In this document: one piece after another, positions 27,864-37,008 of the stretch
Numbering within the stretch: the stretch's first letter is position 1
How the letters are laid out: each line of letters begins with the position of its first letter
Assembly: GCA_963709505.1 (NCBI GenBank)
Contig: CAVPXC010000001.1
Coordinates: forward strand, 124,001-188,000
Direction of reading: 5' to 3'
Source of the DNA: CAVPXC01 sp963709505
Lineage (GTDB): Bacteria; Chloroflexota; Anaerolineae; JAAEKA01
Length of the DNA stretch: 64,000 bases
The notes under the pieces: generated by a model
Database searches by the model: none
The model's input: the letters and a program-made list of their open reading frames with translations, nothing else
What the model was told of the DNA's origin: nothing
Made by a program: the position numbers and the translations under genes

Positions 27864-29136
27864 ATGTCGAATGAGATAGACCTGCAGCAGTTTGCGAAAG
27901 CCCTTCTTAACCGCTGGTGGCTGATTCTGATCTTTGTAATATCAGGGGTGGTGGTGGCCTTAGCCTTGGCTGCCGGGCAGCCAAAGTACTTTCAGGCGAG
28001 CAGCACGTTGCTAGCGCAAGACCCGCGCTACCAGTGGCGCTTTGATGCCTCCATCTTGCCTAACATCGACATGAGTCGGGATTTGCAGCGGGAGGTCTTG
28101 GCGATAGGGCGCAACCAGAAGATAGCAGAACAAGCGGCCGAGATGCTGCAACCATCGGGTGGGGTATCCGATATCAGCCCTAGCGAAGATTATGTCGCAA
28201 GTTAGCCTGCGCGCTGGCGACGGCAACACGATTATCGTAACAACTCGCTCGTCCAATCCTCAGCAGGCCGCTGCTATTGCCAATGCCTATACGGGTAGCC
28301 TCATCAGTCTCTCGCGAGAAGTGTATGGCGTTAACCAAGAACTGGAAAAGTATCGGGCGGAACTGGAAACAGTCAAAGAACGGATGGCTGTTTTGGACGA
28401 CCAGTATGAAGAGGTGCGAGCGCGAACCGGTCTTTTCGCTAACGGCGAAGCAGCCGATCTATCACAGCAGCGTAGCTTTTTCGCCAGCAGCGAAGCTGCC
28501 AATCTGTCACTGCCCTATAGCCCGAACCAGCAGGAGCTCTTGATTAAGGGTGAAAGGCTGGCACAGTATCGCGACACTCTCGATAATATTCGCCACCTCA
28601 AGACGTTGGTAAGCAAAGCGAATCCCGGTGCAGACCTGTATCTCTTGCCTTGGGAATTGCTGGACGATCCCCTGCTGGAGTCGCGAGCTAATTTGACCCC
28701 TCAAATCGCTCGGGTAAATTTCCAGAACCGAGACGCTTTGCTTGACCTGCTTCAGAATGAGGAACAAGCGCTTTCGGCCACAAGCGATCAACTCTCCGAC
28801 GAGACAAAGCAAGTCCAGGCCACCCTTGCTACCGACTGGCGCAAGTATGGCGAAATCAACACGGAGCGTAACCTTGTCCGAGAGACCTATTTCGTGTTGA
28901 TGCGCAAGATCAGCGAGGCGTCGATTCAGCAGCGCGTCGATCCGGGGGTGCTGGTGTTGGTTGACCCTGCTGTGCCACCGGTGGAACCTGTTCGAACACG
29001 CCAGCTAGCTCAGATCCTAACCGCCGCCGCAGTGGGTCTGATCATTGGCGTGCTTATGGCGCTGTGGTTGGAGTTCAGGCACGGGCGCAAGACGCCAGGG
29101 TCTGTCGAGTCCCAGCGCACGGTGACACCTGATTGA
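27864..29136 (+). CDS. Wzz-like polysaccharide chain-length/co-polymerase protein (frameshifted)
   Basis: Starts MSNEIDLQQFAKALLNRWWL with an N-terminal membrane helix (LILIFVISGVVVALALAAG). A long periplasmic coiled-coil part follows (VNQELEKYRAELETVKERMA and a run of Glu/Gln-rich helices), then PAVPPVEPVRTRQLAQILTA and a second helix (AAAVGLIIGVLMALWLEF). This two-helix layout with a Pro-rich segment before the last helix is typical of Wzz/PCP proteins, which set polysaccharide length. One shift near 28185 splits the frame. No tyrosine kinase domain follows. The next genes are a flippase and a glycosyltransferase. Confidence 0.75.
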
Positions 29137-29240
29137 CCCGGATGTAGTTTGCACAGTATGCTGAGTCGACTGACAATGATCCAATCCTCGCGCTTTTTGG
29201 CACGCACCTCCACGTGCGTTGTCTGGTTTCCTCCATACAG

Positions 29241-30902
29241 ATGAGCACTTCTGTGCCTCAGCCGACGGGGACACGCGGCACCGAGCGGCGTGTTGCAGTA
29301 AATTCCGGCCTTCTGTTGGGGGCTTTTGGGTTCCAGGCCCTGGTCAGTATTGTGATCGTTGGCCTGGTCGCCCGCTATTTGGGCCAGGCTGGCCTGGGCC
29401 GCTATGCCTATATCATCAGCTTCATCGAGCTGTCCATCGTCTTTGCCGACCTGGGCATGAGTCGCATCGAAGTTCGGGAGATCTCAAAGGACAGAGCGCA
29501 CACAGGTCACTATTCGAGCGCGGTCTTCACCCTGCGCATCTGGCTGTCGCTTGCGACGATGGTTGTGGTGGGCATAGTAGCAAGCAACAACGGCGACCCT
29601 CAACTCTGGGCCGCCCTCATGGTCTATTTGATGGCTCAGTTGCTCTTCTTGCTGGGCGACGTCTTCATCTCGATCTTCCATGGCTACCAACGCATGGAGT
29701 ACCAGTTTTGGCCGCTTAACCTCAACCAGGTCGTGCTGCTGGTGCTCACGATCGTTGCGATCCAGCTTGACCTGGGGCTGGTGGCCTTGTTTGGCGCCCG
29801 TCTGATTGCCAACGGCCTCAACCTCGTGATCGTTTGGTGGATTGCAAAACGCCGGTATGCCAAGACGCGATTTTTCTGGGCCGCCATTCCCGTCATGCTG
29901 GCCAACCTGCGCAGGCTGATCTCGTTTTCGCGCGCGGGCCAGGCGAGCCGTTTCGCGGACAATGTGCAGACGCCACAGGGGCCGAGCCGCTGGGAACAGG
30001 CAAGGCTTACGTGGCAGATGCTGATCGACTCGCTGCCGGTGGGCCTTGCGCTGATCTTGCGCAGCTATGTTTGGCGAGGAGGCGTGGTGCTTACCGTGAT
30101 CTGGTTGGGCCAGGTCCAAGGCGACCTGGCCAACGGGATCCTATACGGTCCCTTACGGGTCGTGCAACAGATGCGCGTGATACCTGCGGCCTTTGCTGGC
30201 GCCATGTTGCCGGTCTTCAGCAACCGGGCCGTCAACCGTCTGGATGACTTTGATACCGCCTTCGGCAAGAGCCTCAAACTGTTTGTCGCCATCAGCTTGC
30301 TCATTGCCCTGGCTTTTACATTTCTGGCCGATCCCATCGTTGCCCTGCTGCTGGGTGACGACATTAATCTGGTCGGGGCAGCTGCGGTACTCGCCGTGCT
30401 CGGCTGGGTAACCGTCCTGGTTTTTCCGAACTGGCTGTACGGAGTCACCTTGATCGCTTTGGGACGGCAAAAGCTCGAGGCCATTGGGCTGACCATGGGC
30501 CTGGTTGTCGCCTCCATCGTCGCCTGGTGGGGTATCCCGCGTTATGGTGCGATGGGCGTAGTCTTTGCCATCCTGGCAGCCGAGGGAGTTTACTTTGTCA
30601 TCGGCACGGCTGTCATGTGGAAGCACTTCCATTGGCAGCGCATCGGACCGTCTCTACTGAGAATTGCGTTGAGCTGTGGCTTGGCTGGGCTGGTTTTTGC
30701 GGCCGGCAACCTGGTTTGGAGCCGGCTCATCGCGGCCGACGTGGCGTCGGCTAGTTCTCTGCTTCTGGCCCTGGAATTGTTGGTCGTGGGCACGCTCGGC
30801 CTGTTGGTTTTTGTTCTTGCACTCTGGGTGCTGCGCGCCTTTGACGCCGATGAGATAGAAGCTATCCGCGCCATGCTCCAGTTGAAGCGTAGCAAATCGT
30901 GA
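29241..30902 (+). CDS. Polysaccharide flippase (Wzx/MOP superfamily)
   Basis: 553 residues with about 12-14 hydrophobic helices. It opens VNSGLLLGAFGFQALVSIVI and ARYLGQAGLGRYAYIISFIE, the usual start of Wzx-type exporters that move lipid-linked oligosaccharides across the membrane, and has LPVGLALILRSYVWRGG mid-protein. The ATG at 29241 is chosen because homology starts just after it; an upstream in-frame codon at 29214 lacks support. It lies between the Wzz-like gene and the glycosyltransferase, so it probably exports an exopolysaccharide. Confidence 0.85.
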   Translation: MSTSVPQPTGTRGTERRVAVNSGLLLGAFGFQALVSIVIVGLVARYLGQAGLGRYAYIISFIELSIVFADLGMSRIEVREISKDRAHTGHYSSAVFTLRIWLSLATMVVVGIVASNNGDPQLWAALMVYLMAQLLFLLGDVFISIFHGYQRMEYQFWPLNLNQVVLLVLTIVAIQLDLGLVALFGARLIANGLNLVIVWWIAKRRYAKTRFFWAAIPVMLANLRRLISFSRAGQASRFADNVQTPQGPSRWEQARLTWQMLIDSLPVGLALILRSYVWRGGVVLTVIWLGQVQGDLANGILYGPLRVVQQMRVIPAAFAGAMLPVFSNRAVNRLDDFDTAFGKSLKLFVAISLLIALAFTFLADPIVALLLGDDINLVGAAAVLAVLGWVTVLVFPNWLYGVTLIALGRQKLEAIGLTMGLVVASIVAWWGIPRYGAMGVVFAILAAEGVYFVIGTAVMWKHFHWQRIGPSLLRIALSCGLAGLVFAAGNLVWSRLIAADVASASSLLLALELLVVGTLGLLVFVLALWVLRAFDADEIEAIRAMLQLKRSKS

Positions 30903-30945
30903 TCAACCATCGTCCGTTCACCCCTATACAACGTGTAAGGAGATC

Positions 30946-32055
30946 ATGAAGATCGCAATGCTGGGCACGCGCGGCGTGCCGGCCAGCTACAGCGGCTTTG
31001 AGACCTGCGTCGAGGAACTCGGCAGCCGGCTGGTCCAGCGCGGTCACCAGGTGACCGTTTATTGCCGCAGCCACCACATCGACTATGATCAGCCGACCTA
31101 CAAAGGCATGCGGCTGATCAAGCTTCCCACCATCGCAAACAAATACCTCGATACCATCGTCCACAGCTTTCTCTCCAGCTTGCACGCGTTGACGCAGGAC
31201 TACGACGTGGCCCTGTACTTCATTGCCGGCAACAGCCTGGTGACGTGGATTCCGCGCCTGGTTGGTCAGCGCGCATTGCTGAACGTGGATGGACTGGACT
31301 GGAAGCGGGAGAAGTGGCCGCCGCTGGCCAAGCGCTACATCCAATTCGCTGAATACATGAGCACTGTCTTGCCTAACACCATCATCACCGACAGCCGGGT
31401 GGTGCAACGTTACTACGAAGAAACCTACCAAACACCATCGACATACATCGCATACGGCGCGGAACTGCCGCGCCGGGCCCCGGGCGAGACCCTCGCCCGC
31501 TTTGGGTTGGAGCCGCAGCGCTACGTGCTGTTCGTGGGCCGTCTTGTCCCTGAGAACTGCGCCCATCATCTGGTCGAGGCTTGGCGTCAGGTAGACACCG
31601 ACATGAAGTGCGTGATTGTCGGCGATGCACCATACGCCGAAGACTACAAGACCGAACTGCGCAAGCTGGCGGACGATGATCCGCGCGTTGTTTTCACCGG
31701 CTACGTCTTCGGTGAAGGGTATCAAGAGCTTAGCACAAACGCCTACGCTTTTGTCGAGACCAGCGGTGTCGGCGGCACGCATCCGGCGCTGGTGGAGGCA
31801 ATGGCTTTTGGCAACTGTGTCGTGACCCACAACACCCCGGAAAACCTGGAGACTCTCGGCGAAGCCGGCCTGTGGTATAACGGACAGGCCGGTGCAGCGT
31901 CGTTAGCGCCGGTGCTACAAACGTTGATTTCAACACCGCCGCTTGTCCAAGTGTATCGCCATCTCGCAGCAACGCGCGCTGCAACAGTCTACAGTTGGGA
32001 ATCTGTGACCGATGCGTATGAGGCGTTGTTCCTTCAAGTCTTGGGTTGTTCGTAA
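30946..32055 (+). CDS. Glycosyltransferase, GT4 fold with DUF1972-type N-terminus
   Basis: 369 residues. The start MKIAMLGTRGVPASYSGFET, then RGHQVTVYCRSHH, matches the N-terminal domain of rhamnosyl- and related GT4 transferases. The donor half has YVLFVGRLVPENCAHHLVEA, FTGYVFGEGYQELSTNAYAF and the E-x7-E-like GGTHPALVEAMAFGNCVV. AAGGAGATC precedes the ATG. It likely adds a sugar in the exopolysaccharide pathway of the two genes upstream. Donor and acceptor are unknown. Confidence 0.85.
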   Translation: MKIAMLGTRGVPASYSGFETCVEELGSRLVQRGHQVTVYCRSHHIDYDQPTYKGMRLIKLPTIANKYLDTIVHSFLSSLHALTQDYDVALYFIAGNSLVTWIPRLVGQRALLNVDGLDWKREKWPPLAKRYIQFAEYMSTVLPNTIITDSRVVQRYYEETYQTPSTYIAYGAELPRRAPGETLARFGLEPQRYVLFVGRLVPENCAHHLVEAWRQVDTDMKCVIVGDAPYAEDYKTELRKLADDDPRVVFTGYVFGEGYQELSTNAYAFVETSGVGGTHPALVEAMAFGNCVVTHNTPENLETLGEAGLWYNGQAGAASLAPVLQTLISTPPLVQVYRHLAATRAATVYSWESVTDAYEALFLQVLGCS

Positions 32056-32072
32056 GTAAGGAGAAAGCCAAC

Positions 32073-33041
32073 ATGTTCTTCGACCTCCCCCTCGAACAGT
32101 TGTTGGACTACCGTCCGCCGCGCATCGAGCCGGCCGACTTCGACGATTTCTGGGCGTCGACGTTGGCCGAAGCGAGGCGCGATCCGCTCGATGTCCGTTT
32201 TGAGCCTGTCACGGTCGGGCTGAAGCTGGTCGATACCTTCGACGTCACCTATGCTGGCTTTGGCGGACAGCCGATCAAAGCCTGGCTGCTGCTGCCACGC
32301 GAGCGTAATGAGCCCCTTCCCTGCGTCGTGGAATTCATCGGCTACGGCGGCGGCCGCGGGCATCCGCTGGATTGGTTGTCATTCAGTGTAGCGGGCTACG
32401 CGCACCTGATCATGGACACGCGCGGCCAGGGCAGCACATGGCGGAAAGGCGACACGCCCGATCCGGAGATCGAGCCGGGAAACGCGCAATTTCCGGGTTT
32501 CATGACGCGCGGCGTGCTCAGCCCGCGCACCTACTACTATCGACGCGTCTTCACCGACGGCGTGCGCGCCGTGGAAGCAGCCCGGACGCATCCGGCGATC
32601 GATCCAACACGCATCGGGCTGACGGGCGGCAGCCAGGGTGGCGGCATTACCCTGGCCGTGGCCGGGTTGGCCGATCAGATTGCTGTGGTGATGCCCGACG
32701 TGCCGTTTCTGTGCCACTACCGCGTGGCGACCGAGATCACCGACGCTGCGCCATACAACGAGATCGTCAAGTACTGCCGGGTGCATCGGGAAAAGATCGA
32801 AACGGTCTTTGACACGTTGTCGTATTTCGACGGGATCAACTTCGCGGCCCGCAGCGGCGCACCGGCGCTCTTCTCCGCCGGCCTGATGGACGACATCTGC
32901 CCCCCGCGCACGGTTTTCGCGGCCTACAATCACTATGCCGGCCCCAAGGAGATGCAGATCTACCCCTACAACCAACACGAGGGCGGAGAGACGGACCAGA
33001 TGGTGGCCAAGCTGGCGCTGTTGAGGGAGCTGTGGGGATAG
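32073..33041 (+). CDS. Acetyl xylan esterase/cephalosporin-C deacetylase family hydrolase
   Basis: 322 residues, the family's standard size. Begins FFDLPLEQLLDYRPPRIEPA. Triad: serine in LTGGSQGGGITLAVAG, aspartate in SAGLMDDICPPRTVF, histidine in YPYNQHEGGETDQM; RGQGSTWRKGD supplies the conserved oxyanion region. Removes acetyl groups from xylan or sugars in the cytoplasm (no signal peptide). An AAGGAG lies 15 bases after the transferase stop, so it may be co-transcribed with the polysaccharide genes. Intact. Confidence 0.9.
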   Translation: MFFDLPLEQLLDYRPPRIEPADFDDFWASTLAEARRDPLDVRFEPVTVGLKLVDTFDVTYAGFGGQPIKAWLLLPRERNEPLPCVVEFIGYGGGRGHPLDWLSFSVAGYAHLIMDTRGQGSTWRKGDTPDPEIEPGNAQFPGFMTRGVLSPRTYYYRRVFTDGVRAVEAARTHPAIDPTRIGLTGGSQGGGITLAVAGLADQIAVVMPDVPFLCHYRVATEITDAAPYNEIVKYCRVHREKIETVFDTLSYFDGINFAARSGAPALFSAGLMDDICPPRTVFAAYNHYAGPKEMQIYPYNQHEGGETDQMVAKLALLRELWG

Positions 33042-33060
33042 TGAACGGTATCTGTTCACT
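33040..33060. terminator. Short hairpin between the esterase and fabH
   Basis: AGTGAAC (33040-33046) pairs with GTTCACT (33054-33060), between converging genes. A GTTCACTG copy follows; the same words recur at 52202-52326. Confidence 0.45.
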
Positions 33061-33062
33061 GT

Positions 33063-34370
33063 TCACTGCTTGCGCCGGCGATCGTCCTTCTTGCGGGATC
33101 TCCAGGTGGAGCGGCCGGCGTCGATGCTGGCCCGCAGCCGGCCGCGGACGGTCGGCGCGTTGGCCGGGCCCAGAGTGCCTGCGTAGACACGCCGCGCCGC
33201 GCGACGCCAGGTCGAGCGCACTGAAGCCAGCTGGTAACCCGCCTCGCGCTGTGCGTCTTTCCACCACGGGGAGGGTTCACGTGTCACCGGTGCGCCCCAC
33301 TTGATGGCAGTCGCAGCCCAAGTCAGTCCGGCGCCGAAGCCGACGAGCACGATGTTTTGCCCGGGGCGAACTTTGCCCGCTTGGATCGCTTCGCAAAGCG
33401 CAATAGGGATGGACGCGGTCGAGGTGTTGCCGTATTTCTCCAGATTGACGAAGACCCTGTCCTCAGGGATTTTCAGCTGCTTCACCACCGACGACTGAAT
33501 GATGCGGTTATTGGCCTGGTGGGGGATGACTAGGTCGATCTGATCGAGGGTGAGCCCGGCCCGAGCTACTACCTCGCGTGTGCCTTCGGCCATGGCATGA
33601 GTAGCGAAACGGAACACGGCTTTGCCGTCCATCTTGATCGTATGCTGTCCCGCGGCGATGGTTTCGATGGACGTGGGGTTGGCGCTGCCGCCGGCGGGTA
33701 CGATCAGCAAGTCGCTGCCGGAGCCGTCGGAGCCCAGCATGCATGAGAGAATGCCGCCCGGCTCCTCGCTGGCCGCCAGCAGCACCGCGCCTGCTCCGTC
33801 ACCGAACAAGATGCTGGTCGTTCGGTCGGTCCAATCCACCAGCCGCGACATTGTCTCCGACCCAATCACCAGCACATAGTCGGCGTCGCCGGCAAGAATC
33901 GCTCCACGAGCCATGGACAGTCCATAGACAAAGCCTGAGCAGGCCGCGCTAAGGTCGAAAGCGCCGGCGTGAGACGCGCCCAGCGCGTTTTGAACGATGC
34001 AAGCAGTGGCAGGAAAGACGTATTCCGGCGTGCAGGTGGCGCATACGATCAGATCCAGCGCGCTGGCTGGTACATCGGCTATGCGCAGCGCCTCGCGGCC
34101 GGCCAACACCGCCAGGCTGGCCGTGGTCTCGCGCGGGCCAGAAGCGATGTGGCGTTGAGCGATGCCGGTGCGGCTGCGGATCCACTCGTTGGTCGTCTCC
34201 ATGACCTTCTCCAGGTCATGGTTGGTGACTATCCGCTCGGGAACCGCCATGCCCCAGCCGACGATCTGGGCGCTGCGCGGCCTGGACCGCTCGCCAGGCC
34301 CATGGCCATTGGGTGGCAGCCGCTGTTTACCGGTGAATTGACGTGTGGTGCTCACCTTGCGATCTGTCAC
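33063..34370 (-). CDS. fabH: 3-oxoacyl-ACP synthase III with extended basic C-terminus
   Basis: Starts fatty acid synthesis by condensing acyl-CoA with malonyl-ACP. Triad: Cys in FDLSAACSGFVYGLSMARG, His in DLVIPHQANNRII, Asn in NLEKYGNTSTASIPIA; the family's terminal VLVGFGAGLTWAATAIKWG is present. Beyond that, where FabH normally stops, come about 78 more residues rich in Arg, Trp and Lys, including two STWR motifs (SVRSTWRRAARRVYAG and AGRSTWRSRKKDDRRRK). The GTG at 34370 overlaps the fabF stop by four bases. The first 30 residues precede homology, so a later start is possible. Confidence 0.9.
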   Translation of the reverse strand: MTDRKVSTTRQFTGKQRLPPNGHGPGERSRPRSAQIVGWGMAVPERIVTNHDLEKVMETTNEWIRSRTGIAQRHIASGPRETTASLAVLAGREALRIADVPASALDLIVCATCTPEYVFPATACIVQNALGASHAGAFDLSAACSGFVYGLSMARGAILAGDADYVLVIGSETMSRLVDWTDRTTSILFGDGAGAVLLAASEEPGGILSCMLGSDGSGSDLLIVPAGGSANPTSIETIAAGQHTIKMDGKAVFRFATHAMAEGTREVVARAGLTLDQIDLVIPHQANNRIIQSSVVKQLKIPEDRVFVNLEKYGNTSTASIPIALCEAIQAGKVRPGQNIVLVGFGAGLTWAATAIKWGAPVTREPSPWWKDAQREAGYQLASVRSTWRRAARRVYAGTLGPANAPTVRGRLRASIDAGRSTWRSRKKDDRRRKQ

Positions 34371-35617
34371 TCGTCACTCCGCTTGATCAACAACGAAGCG
34401 TTGTGGCCGCCGAAACCGAAGGAGTTGGAAAGGGCCACCTGCACACGGCGCCGCCGCGCCACGTTAGGCACGTAGTCCAGGTCGCACGCCGGATCGGGCG
34501 TTTCGTAGTTGATGGTCGGAGGAATCATGTCCGTTTGCAGCGTCTTTAGACAGATGATCGCCTCGACCGCGCCGGCTGCACCGAGCAGGTGGCCCATCAT
34601 CGACTTGGTTGAACTCACCGCCAGCCGGTAGGCATGTGCGCCGAACAGGCGTTTGATTGCGGTGGTCTCGCCCGCATCACCGAGTGGCGTGCTTGTGGCA
34701 TGCGCGTTGACATAGTCCACCGCTTCCAGTGATACCCCCGACTGGAGCAGGGCTATCTGCATCGCCTCGAACGCGCCGAGGCCATCCCGTCGCGGGGTCG
34801 TAGGATGGCTGGCGTCGGCAGTCAGGCCATAGCCTGCGACCTCGCCGTAGATAGAGGCACCGCGCGCCCGAGCGTGGGCAAGGCTTTCAAGCACCAGAAT
34901 GCCGGCGCCTTCGCCGATCACAAAGCCATCGCGTTTAGCGTCAAAGGGGCGGGAAGCCCGCTCCGGCTCCTGGTTGTGGGTTGACAGCGCCCCCATGTTC
35001 TCGAAGCCTGCAATCGCCAGATCGCAGATAGCCGCCTCAGCGCCGCCGGCGATCATCACGTCGACGGCGCCTTGGCGGATGAGGTTGAAGGCCTCGCCCA
35101 CGGCCGCTGTCCCGGTTGCACAAGCCACGGTCGGCGCCATGTTGGGGCCACGTGCGCCGAACAGGATAGCAATATGGCCCGAGGCCGTGTTTGCTAGCAT
35201 GGCGGGGATCGTGAAGGGGCCAACGCGACGCGCCCCGCGCTCTTTCAGCACCTGGTATTGTTGGAGAATCGTATTCAAGCCACCGATCCCCGAGCCGATA
35301 ATCACGCCGACTCGGCGCGGGTCTTCGTCGGCCACCTGGAGGCAGGCGTCTTGCATCGCTTGTACGGCAGCCGCGGTTGCGAAATGCGTGTAACGATCCA
35401 GGTGGCGTACATCGCGCCGATCCATATACGTTAGTGGATCGAAGTCCTTGACCTCGGCGGCGATCTGAACCTTGAGCTGGCTTGCGTCAAAAGCAGCAAT
35501 CTTGTCTACACCGCTGCGACCGGCGACGAGATTGTCCCACATGGTGGCCACGTCGTTGCCCACGGGCGTCACCGCGCCGACGCCGGTCACGACAACTCGT
35601 TGATGATCTGTTAACAC
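34367..35617 (-). CDS. fabF: 3-oxoacyl-ACP synthase II
   Basis: 416 residues. Elongating condensing enzyme of fatty acid synthesis: VVVTGVGAVTPVGNDVATMW at the start, nucleophile in PTVACATGTAAVGEAFNLI, the two histidines in YVNAHATSTPLGDAGE and SSTKSMMGHLLGAAGAVEA, and SNSFGFGGHNASLLIKR at the end. The start is GTG 35617 with GGAGAG upstream. It overlaps fabH by four bases, so the two are translationally coupled. fabD, fabG and acpP are not in the window. A perfect hairpin lies in its 5' leader. Confidence 0.95.
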   Translation of the reverse strand: MLTDHQRVVVTGVGAVTPVGNDVATMWDNLVAGRSGVDKIAAFDASQLKVQIAAEVKDFDPLTYMDRRDVRHLDRYTHFATAAAVQAMQDACLQVADEDPRRVGVIIGSGIGGLNTILQQYQVLKERGARRVGPFTIPAMLANTASGHIAILFGARGPNMAPTVACATGTAAVGEAFNLIRQGAVDVMIAGGAEAAICDLAIAGFENMGALSTHNQEPERASRPFDAKRDGFVIGEGAGILVLESLAHARARGASIYGEVAGYGLTADASHPTTPRRDGLGAFEAMQIALLQSGVSLEAVDYVNAHATSTPLGDAGETTAIKRLFGAHAYRLAVSSTKSMMGHLLGAAGAVEAIICLKTLQTDMIPPTINYETPDPACDLDYVPNVARRRRVQVALSNSFGFGGHNASLLIKRSDE

Positions 35618-35638
35618 AGAGGACTCTCCATCGCGATC

Positions 35639-35717
35639 GGACCTTTCTTCGGAGCAAGGTCCAATCTGTGCTTTGAATGTGGTGATCTAGATTGGACCTT
35701 GCTCCGAAGAAAGGTCC
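35639..35717. repeat. Perfect 27-bp hairpin in the fabF leader
   Basis: Bases 35639-35665 pair exactly with 35691-35717 (core GGACCTTTCTTCGGAGCAAG). It lies between the predicted fabF promoter and the start codon, 21 bases upstream of GTG. Short forms of the same element occur at 36973-37004 and 52109-52140. Confidence 0.85.
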
Positions 35718-35743
35718 ATTCTAGAGGATTGTACTCTGGTTGC

Positions 35744-35771
35744 ATTGTATTAGAACACAAGTATATCACAA
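35744..35771 (-). promoter_or_regulatory. Predicted promoter of fabF-fabH
   Basis: On the minus strand TTGTGA (35766-35771), 16-base spacer, TACAAT (35744-35749). Confidence 0.5.
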
Positions 35772-35913
35772 AAGATGCGCAAACGACGGGCGTTTCAGGA
35801 CAGTCGCCTATTCGCCGAGTCCCTTCGGCAACCGTCAATGAAAACCTGCGTAGAGATCTGGTCCACGCCTCAGCCAGTCCGCGGTTCTTAGGTTAGGCGT
35901 CCATGCGCGGTGT

Positions 35914-35942
35914 TTGGGCCGGCGGCAGGTTTGGGGTACAAT
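35914..35942 (+). promoter_or_regulatory. Predicted promoter of the quinone oxidoreductase
   Basis: TTGGGC (35914-35919), 17-base spacer, TACAAT (35937-35942), about 33 bases ahead of the start codon. Confidence 0.55.
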
Positions 35943-35980
35943 CGTGCCGCGTTAACTTTTCACAAAGGGAGCTATCCACG

Positions 35981-36955
35981 ATGAAAGCAATTCGAGTCTA
36001 CGAGGCTGGCGGGCCGGAGGTGCTGCGCTACGAGGATGTGCCCGAGCCCCAGCCAGGGCCGGGTGAGGCCCGGGTCAAGATCGAGGCGGCTGGCCTCAAC
36101 TACATCGACACCTACTACCGCACCGGCTTGTATGCCACCCCCTTCCCGTTCACGCCCGGATCAGAGGGTGCCGGGGTGGTCGACGCGGTCGGGCCGGATG
36201 TGACCGTAGTCAGGCCGGGCGACCGCGTGGCTTACTGTTTGACCCTAGGCGCCTATGCCGAATATGCCATCGTGCCGGCGGCGAAGCTGGTGCCGGTGCC
36301 CGACAGTCTGAGCACCGAGGTAGCCGCCGCTCTGATCCTGCAGGGCATGACCGCCCACTATCTGACGATCAGCACCTATCCGCTGAACTCCAGCGACGTG
36401 GCGTTGATACACGCGGCCGGCGGCGCCACGGGCCAACTGCTGGTGCAGCTCGCCAAACGGTCGGGCGCCGGAGTCATCGGCACGGCCGGCAGCGAGGAAA
36501 AAGCCGCGCTGGCCCGCCAAGCCGGCGCGGATGCGGTGATCTTGTACGAAATTGAGGACTTCGAGGCCGAAGTCAAGCAACTCACGCAGGGGCGCGGGGT
36601 CGACGTCGTCTACGACTCGGTGGGCCAGTCCACCTTCGCCAAGAGCCTGAATTGTTTGCGCCCGCGTGGCCTGATGGCGCTCTTCGGCCAGTCCAGCGGG
36701 CCGGTCCCACCCGTCGACTTGCAGATCCTAAACCAGAAGGGATCGCTCTTCGTGACCCGACCGACATTGGGGCACTACATTGCGAGCCGCAGCGAACTGA
36801 TCAGCCGGGCCGGAGACATCTTTATGTGGGCCGTATCGGGCGAGTTGGCGGTGCGTATCGACCGCATCCTGCCGTTGAGCGAGGTCGCCGAAGCCCACCG
36901 CTTGTTGCAAAGCCGGCAGACAGCGGGCAAGGTCCTGTTGATTCCGGGCGATTGA
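35981..36955 (+). CDS. NADPH:quinone oxidoreductase, zeta-crystallin type
   Basis: 324 residues of the zinc-independent MDR family. MKAIRVYEAGGPEVLRYEDV, NYIDTYYRTGLYATPFPFTP and GSEGAGVVDAVGPDV at the start; nucleotide loop VALIHAAGGATGQLLVQLAK; then GVDVVYDSVGQSTFAKSLNC and AHRLLQSRQTAGKVLLIPGD at the end. Cys/His zinc ligands of alcohol dehydrogenases are missing, as expected. Reduces quinones or other enones with NADPH in the cytoplasm. The ATG at 35981 has AAAGGGAG upstream. Alone in its transcription unit. Confidence 0.9.
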   Translation: MKAIRVYEAGGPEVLRYEDVPEPQPGPGEARVKIEAAGLNYIDTYYRTGLYATPFPFTPGSEGAGVVDAVGPDVTVVRPGDRVAYCLTLGAYAEYAIVPAAKLVPVPDSLSTEVAAALILQGMTAHYLTISTYPLNSSDVALIHAAGGATGQLLVQLAKRSGAGVIGTAGSEEKAALARQAGADAVILYEIEDFEAEVKQLTQGRGVDVVYDSVGQSTFAKSLNCLRPRGLMALFGQSSGPVPPVDLQILNQKGSLFVTRPTLGHYIASRSELISRAGDIFMWAVSGELAVRIDRILPLSEVAEAHRLLQSRQTAGKVLLIPGD

Positions 36956-36972
36956 GCGGCTTGGATCAAAAA

Positions 36973-37004
36973 GATTGGACCTTTCTCCGAAGAAAGGTCC
37001 AATC
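36973..37004. terminator. Bidirectional hairpin terminator
   Basis: GATTGGACCTTTCT (36973-36986) pairs with AGAAAGGTCCAATC (36991-37004) around CCGA. It separates two converging genes; minus-strand readers meet TTTTT after the stem, plus-strand readers AAAAT. Same family as the hairpin in the fabF leader. Confidence 0.75.
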
Positions 37005-37008
37005 AAAA

